Of a stretch of DNA of 9,083 nt, positions 6,114 to 9,083 are shown piece by piece. The notes below the pieces were generated by a model. The model was not told where the DNA came from, did no database searches, and worked only from the letters and a program-made list of their open reading frames with translations. This DNA comes from Treponema sp. (GTDB lineage: Bacteria; Spirochaetota; Spirochaetia; Treponematales; Breznakiellaceae), in the NCBI GenBank assembly GCA_009784995.1, contig WQXE01000077.1:1-9083 (forward strand). The letters run 5' to 3'. The position numbers and the translations under genes were made by a program. The first letter of the stretch is position 1. Every line of letters starts with the position of its first letter.

Positions 6114-6932
6114 ATGAATCGAAAAATTACCCTTATAGTGTTAATAACACTAATTTTTACAATTCCCGTGTTTGGTTATGACGAAAATAAACTGGATGTA
6201 ATAACACTTGAGTTTATTTCAATGACGTATTTCGCGGCGACAGTCGCGGCTGAAGAAGGACATGTTAGTATCAGTAATAATGAATTCTATCGTGAAAGCT
6301 TGCGATTAGCGCGGCTCGCGTTGGAAACATTTGAAATTGGCGAATATGAAGCTTCTGCGGGTTTCGCTATGGAAGCAATCTTCTTTGCCCAGCTTTCCGA
6401 TGAATATGTCGCGGAACAGTTAATAATCGAAGCGAAACGTTTGATGGATTGGGCGGATTTAAACAATATCGCGGCAAGACATCCAAGAGATTACAACGAT
6501 AGCAAAGGTTATTACGAAATGAGTATCGCCGCTCAAACAAACGAAGATTGGGAAAGAGCGTCTGCCGCCGCGATGACATCAATCGAAATACTTTCGGCGC
6601 TTCAGTCAGGTAATGTTCCGCCTCCGCGTCCAAGCCCTAGCCCAAGTCCAACACCGAATCAACCGCTTCCCGGCGGAGTTTCACCGCTTCCAGCTCAATA
6701 TACAGTTAGAACATGGGCATCTGTAAAGGATTGTCTTTGGAATATAGCGGGTTATTCATTTGTCTATGGCGACCCTTGGAGATGGAGAGACCTATACGAA
6801 GCGAACAGAAGCAAATTGCCAAACCCGAATAACCCTGATTTAATTCAGCCGGGCACGATAATTGATATTCCAAGTATTAGGGGAGAACACCGCGAAGGCA
6901 TGTGGGATCCTAACAATACATATCGTCCATAA
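6114..6932 (+). CDS. Secreted helical protein with C-terminal LysM peptidoglycan-binding domain
   Basis: This 272-residue protein has three parts. First is a signal peptide with cleavage near FGY at about 21. Second is a helical region (about 25-165) with motifs like EYEASAGFAMEAIFFAQ that echo the upstream partner. Third is a Pro/Ser-rich linker (168-195), followed by a LysM-type domain (196-253) starting YTVRTW and ending in LIQPGTIIDIP. LysM binds the glycan of peptidoglycan. This one is longer than the usual 44 or so residues and rich in Trp, with a Cys-Leu-Trp-Asn-Ile-Ala core (207-212) in place of the common LWxIA pattern. The ATG directly abuts the upstream stop, with GGAGG inside the end of the upstream gene, so the two are co-translated. 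The protein probably anchors or scaffolds its partner on the cell wall. No catalytic domain is seen. Confidence 0.85.
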   Translation: MNRKITLIVLITLIFTIPVFGYDENKLDVITLEFISMTYFAATVAAEEGHVSISNNEFYRESLRLARLALETFEIGEYEASAGFAMEAIFFAQLSDEYVAEQLIIEAKRLMDWADLNNIAARHPRDYNDSKGYYEMSIAAQTNEDWERASAAAMTSIEILSALQSGNVPPPRPSPSPSPTPNQPLPGGVSPLPAQYTVRTWASVKDCLWNIAGYSFVYGDPWRWRDLYEANRSKLPNPNNPDLIQPGTIIDIPSIRGEHREGMWDPNNTYRP

Positions 6933-6934
6933 AT

Positions 6935-7498
6935 TTACTTGTAGTTGCCGCCTTGGTTATAAAGCGCTAAGGCGGTGCCCATGAGGGCGTGGACAAAGGG
7001 TGGTTTACCCATGCCTTGTATCACTTCCTGTTCGTTTACTAAAGCAATTTCAACATATTCATCTTCATCCAGTTCCTGTTTACCAGTATCAATCAAATCT
7101 TCTGCGAGAAAAAAATGAACCTTGTTTGACATTATCGCGGGGTTTGGAGAAAACTCGCCTATTTTTTTTATCTTTCGCGGTTTGTAACCGGTTTCTTCGT
7201 ACAATTCTCTCGCGGCGGCTTGTTCCGGGTTTTCACCGGGTTCAAAAACACCACCAGGAAATTCCAGACTAAGACACTTTGACCCATGCCGCCACTGCCA
7301 AACCATTAAAAAATGTTTTCCTTTAGAAGTCTCAATTACGGGAATTACAATTGCCCAGTCTTTCGCGTCAATTACCGTAAAGGTTTGCGGTTCATTCCCA
7401 ATTGGTGATTTGCAATATGATTCATTTACTGAAAATATCTTACAATCAAAAACTTGTTTTTTGCCGGTTTCTGTCCATGTTAAATGCGGTTTGTCCAT
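6935..7498 (-). CDS. Nudix hydrolase, ADP-ribose pyrophosphatase type
   Basis: This enzyme hydrolyses nucleoside diphosphates linked to another moiety; ADP-ribose to AMP and ribose 5-phosphate is the likely reaction. The 187-residue protein has a complete Nudix box at 83-105: G83, E89 and RELYEETGY at 97-105, with all metal-binding glutamates present. A proline 16 residues past the box glycine (Pro120) is a trait of ADP-ribose pyrophosphatases. I start it at ATG 7498 (MDKPHL). The same frame is open further upstream to 7612, but that would run into thyA on the other strand and adds non-conserved residues. ATG 7513 (MILLIM) is a possible alternative. Neither start has a Shine-Dalgarno sequence. 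Its stop is two bases from that of the LysM gene, so the two units converge with no room for a terminator. Confidence 0.88.
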   Translation of the reverse strand: MDKPHLTWTETGKKQVFDCKIFSVNESYCKSPIGNEPQTFTVIDAKDWAIVIPVIETSKGKHFLMVWQWRHGSKCLSLEFPGGVFEPGENPEQAAARELYEETGYKPRKIKKIGEFSPNPAIMSNKVHFFLAEDLIDTGKQELDEDEYVEIALVNEQEVIQGMGKPPFVHALMGTALALYNQGGNYK

Positions 7499-7517
7499 AA
7501 TTAACAATATCATAAAA

Positions 7518-7532
7518 TGGTGACTGACACCA
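7518..7532. repeat. Palindrome in the Nudix/thyA divergent gap
   Basis: TGGTG and CACCA flank five bases (ACTGA), forming a short inverted repeat in a 56-base gap between divergent genes. It covers the predicted -35 of thyA, so it is well placed to be an operator or a small repeat-derived palindrome. No bound regulator can be named from sequence. Confidence 0.4.
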
Positions 7533-7548
7533 CTGTTTATGTTATACT
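7520..7548 (+). promoter_or_regulatory. Extended -10 promoter of thyA, predicted leaderless
   Basis: TGTTATACT gives an extended -10 (TATACT at 7543-7548 with TG at 7540-7541). GTGACT (7520-7525) is a 4 of 6 match for -35 at 17 bases. Six bases separate the -10 from the thyA ATG, so transcription should begin at the A of ATG. Confidence 0.55.
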
Positions 7549-7554
7549 CAAAAA

Positions 7555-8421
7555 ATGCAGGCTTATTTGGACATCGTACAAAAAATCCTAAACACAGGTT
7601 TTCGCAAAACAAATCGCACAGGCATAGACGCTTTGTCTATCGCGGGAGCGATGTTTGAACACGATATGTCAAACGGCTTTCCGCTTTTAACCACAAAAAA
7701 AGTGCCGTTTCGCCTTGTAGCGTCCGAACTGGAATTTTTTATACAAGGAATTACTGACAAAGAATGGTTAAAAGAGCAGAATAACCATATCTGGGATGAA
7801 TGGTGCAGCCCCGACGCTGTCCCTTACGGCAATGACGAACAAACAAAAGTTAAAATGATGAGTGAGCGCGAGCTTGGTCCAATTTACGGCTGGCAGTGGC
7901 GCAACTTCGGCGCGAAATATACAACGTTTAATAATCCACCCGAAGGTAACGGGGTCGACCAACTGGAAAAACTTGTACAAACCCTAAAAACTGACCCCGA
8001 TAACCGCCGTATGATTGTAAGTGCGTGGAACCCCTGCGACTTACATCGTATGGCACTGCCGCCATGTCATTACAACTTTCAGGTAACAGTGATCGATAAC
8101 AAGGTGAACCTTCTTTGGAACCAGCGTTCTGTTGATGTCGCGCTTGGTCTGCCATTTAATATCGCGTCTTATGGCTGCCTTTTGCATTTGCTGGCAAAAG
8201 AAGCGGGATTAGGCGAGGGCAGACTTATCGGCTTTTTGGGAGACACTCACATTTATGTAAATCATATCGACGCTATTCGCCAGCAATTGGAACGCCAGCC
8301 CAAATCGCTTCCGCAAATAAAAACAGAAAAGTTTACATCGATTTTTGACTGGCACTACAGCGATACTATTATAGAAGGATATGATCCTCATCCTGCGATA
8401 AAGTTTGAGATAGCGGTTTAA
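7555..8421 (+). CDS. thyA: Thymidylate synthase ThyA
   Basis: ThyA methylates dUMP to dTMP with 5,10-methylene-tetrahydrofolate, releasing dihydrofolate that FolA must reduce. The 288-residue protein is slightly longer than the 264-residue E. coli enzyme, mainly through a short insertion near residues 84-106. Catalytic Cys171 is in LPPCHYNF. Arg21, GPIYGWQWR (108-116), the phosphate-binding Arg pair 151-152, RSVDVALGLPFN (191-202, with Asp194 and Asn202) and DTHIY (230-234) are all in place, as is EGYDPHP near the end. The N-terminus MQAYLDIVQKIL aligns with that of E. coli ThyA, so the ATG at 7555 is well fixed. It has no Shine-Dalgarno sequence; a promoter -10 lies six bases upstream, predicting a leaderless mRNA. 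folA follows 70 bases downstream on the same strand. Confidence 0.98.
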   Translation: MQAYLDIVQKILNTGFRKTNRTGIDALSIAGAMFEHDMSNGFPLLTTKKVPFRLVASELEFFIQGITDKEWLKEQNNHIWDEWCSPDAVPYGNDEQTKVKMMSERELGPIYGWQWRNFGAKYTTFNNPPEGNGVDQLEKLVQTLKTDPDNRRMIVSAWNPCDLHRMALPPCHYNFQVTVIDNKVNLLWNQRSVDVALGLPFNIASYGCLLHLLAKEAGLGEGRLIGFLGDTHIYVNHIDAIRQQLERQPKSLPQIKTEKFTSIFDWHYSDTIIEGYDPHPAIKFEIAV

Positions 8422-8438
8422 TTATGAAGAATTTTTAC

Positions 8439-8480
8439 CACGAACTCATACCTACGGTATGTACACGAACCAACACGAAC
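8439..8480 (+). repeat. Three CACGAAC copies and a hairpin in the thyA-folA gap
   Basis: CACGAAC occurs at 8439-8445, 8464-8470 and 8474-8480. Between the first two lies a palindrome, CATACC-TAC-GGTATG (8447-8461). No T-run follows, so it is not an intrinsic terminator. From memory, short CACGAAC-type repeats are common in intergenic regions of various environmental bacteria; this is unverified. Confidence 0.5.
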
Positions 8481-8491
8481 GGAAGAAAAAA

Positions 8492-9022
8492 ATGAAAGAA
8501 CAAGATATAATACTAATCGTTGCGATGGCGGAAAATAGAGTTATCGGCAAGGATAACGCTATGCCTTGGTCGATAAAGGGGAATCTCGCGCATTTTAAAG
8601 AAAAAACAATGGGTTGGCCGTGTATCATGGGCAGAAAAACCTGGGACTCTCTTCCAATAAAACCTTTACCTGGCAGATTGAATATAATATTATCGAAATC
8701 AATAAAAATAAACGGACAACAACTCTGCGCCTCCGCGCCTTTGCGAGATAAAAATTCCGATAATTCTGGTATTAAAGTATTTTCATCATTAGAATCTGCC
8801 ATTGAATCCTGCGCCAACTACGAAAAAGTTTTTATCTGCGGCGGGGAATCTATTTATAAACAAGCCATGCCGCTTGCTACAAAAATCGACCTTACCTTGA
8901 TTCCGGGGTTATACGATGGCGATACATTTTTTCCGGAAATTGATGAAACAAAATGGAAAAAAACTGATACAGTAGATTATGACAATTTTAAAATTATCAC
9001 ATACGAAAAGGAGAAATCATGA
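8492..9022 (+). CDS. folA: Dihydrofolate reductase FolA, with Asn at the catalytic acid position
   Basis: FolA reduces dihydrofolate to tetrahydrofolate with NADPH, recycling the product of ThyA encoded just upstream. The 176-residue protein shows the family landmarks: VIGKDNAMPW (17-26), IMGRKTWDSLP (45-55), LPGRLNIILS (59-68), FICGG (114-118) and GDTFFP (143-148). Two things are odd. The catalytic acid (E. coli Asp27, usually Asp or Glu) is Asn31 here, within WSIKGNLAHFK. Between the IILS strand and KVFSS there are about 17 extra residues (about 70-92) that include a short GC-rich quasi-repeat. The start at 8492 follows a weak GGAAG; an ATG in frame at 8459 would add 11 non-conserved residues and overlap the intergenic repeats. 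The stop overlaps the next gene as ATGA. Confidence 0.93.
   Translation: MKEQDIILIVAMAENRVIGKDNAMPWSIKGNLAHFKEKTMGWPCIMGRKTWDSLPIKPLPGRLNIILSKSIKINGQQLCASAPLRDKNSDNSGIKVFSSLESAIESCANYEKVFICGGESIYKQAMPLATKIDLTLIPGLYDGDTFFPEIDETKWKKTDTVDYDNFKIITYEKEKS
8723..8749 (+). repeat. GC-rich octamer quasi-repeat inside folA
   Basis: Three imperfect units, CTGCGCCT, CCGCGCCT and TTGCGAGA, stand out in an AT-rich gene and are read in frame as LCASAPLRD (residues 78-86). They fall in the extra loop that other dihydrofolate reductases lack. From memory this resembles short CTCTGCG-type repeats scattered in many bacterial genomes; unverified. Confidence 0.45.
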
Positions 9023-9083
9023 AAGGACCTATTTTAGTTGTACTTGCCGCAGGCATGGGAAGCCGTTACGGCGGATTAAAACA
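9019..9083 (+). CDS. Sugar-nucleotidyltransferase-like protein, N-terminus (partial, runs off right edge)
   Basis: Only 21 codons are visible. After a short strand (ILVVLAAG) comes the signature LAAGMGSRYGGLK, the nucleotide-binding loop of the family that joins NTPs to sugar phosphates or other phosphorylated substrates (the G-x-G-x-R pattern with a conserved following Lys). The GGLK form suggests the NDP-sugar pyrophosphorylase-like branch, but the substrate cannot be told. The ATG at 9019 overlaps the folA stop as ATGA and has AAGGAG at 9007-9012, so it is co-transcribed and probably translationally coupled with folA. Confidence 0.8.
   Translation, partial: MKGPILVVLAAGMGSRYGGLK

Noticed and set aside
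7499..7612. Longer Nudix start at 7612
   Set aside because: It would overlap thyA by 58 bases, cover the thyA promoter and add non-conserved residues; MDKPHL at 7498 suits the family length.
8452..8817. Minus-strand ORF opposite folA, and similar ones opposite thyA
   Set aside because: They are antisense to conserved enzymes and lack any supported start or domain.
1..9083. CRISPR array, tRNA, rRNA or transposase
   Set aside because: I see no regularly spaced direct repeats with unique spacers, no cloverleaf or rRNA-like segment, and no transposase or integrase motif.

Overview
The window looks like a chromosomal segment of an anaerobic spirochaete, most likely Treponema or a close relative. 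This rests on gene content and protein style, not on a database search. The evidence is a pyruvate:ferredoxin oxidoreductase (anaerobic pyruvate metabolism), a groEL with no groES beside it (the two genes are also apart in Treponema pallidum), and a secreted alpha-helical-repeat protein paired with a protein ending in a tryptophan-rich LysM domain of a kind I associate with treponemes.

Layout. Bases 1-1421 (minus strand) hold the N-terminal 473 codons of nifJ, which runs off the left edge. Bases 1422-3160 form an AT-rich, accessory-looking block. It contains two small, convergent, signal-peptide-bearing proteins that I do not recognise (1609-1992 plus, 2046-2372 minus) and a HigBA-type toxin-antitoxin pair with the toxin first (2492-3129 minus, GTGA overlap). 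A strong intrinsic terminator at 3175-3220 closes the complete groEL gene (3261-4904 minus). Divergent from groEL is a two-gene unit (5112-6932 plus) encoding a secreted helical-repeat protein and a helical plus LysM protein, presumably acting at the cell envelope. A Nudix hydrolase of ADP-ribose pyrophosphatase type (6935-7498 minus) converges on that unit with a 2-base gap. It is divergent from a thymidylate unit: thyA (7555-8421), folA (8492-9022), and the first 21 codons of a sugar-nucleotidyltransferase-like gene that overlaps folA by ATGA and runs off the right edge. No gene-free stretch exceeds 300 bases; the longest is the 4905-5111 groEL upstream region.

How the genes work together. 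ThyA turns dUMP and methylene-tetrahydrofolate into dTMP and dihydrofolate, and FolA regenerates tetrahydrofolate, so thyA-folA is a functional pair. The Nudix enzyme probably clears ADP-ribose or related nucleotides nearby. NifJ and GroEL are housekeeping genes flanking the accessory block.

Most notable points: (i) FolA has Asn where the catalytic Asp/Glu of dihydrofolate reductase should be (residue 31), plus an extra loop of about 17 residues containing a GC-rich quasi-repeat read in frame; (ii) thyA and the toxin gene have no Shine-Dalgarno sequence, and each has a -10 box 5-6 bases from its ATG, which predicts leaderless mRNAs; (iii) the secreted helical/LysM pair is a plausible uncharacterised envelope module. 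I did not find a clearly new defence or mobile system.
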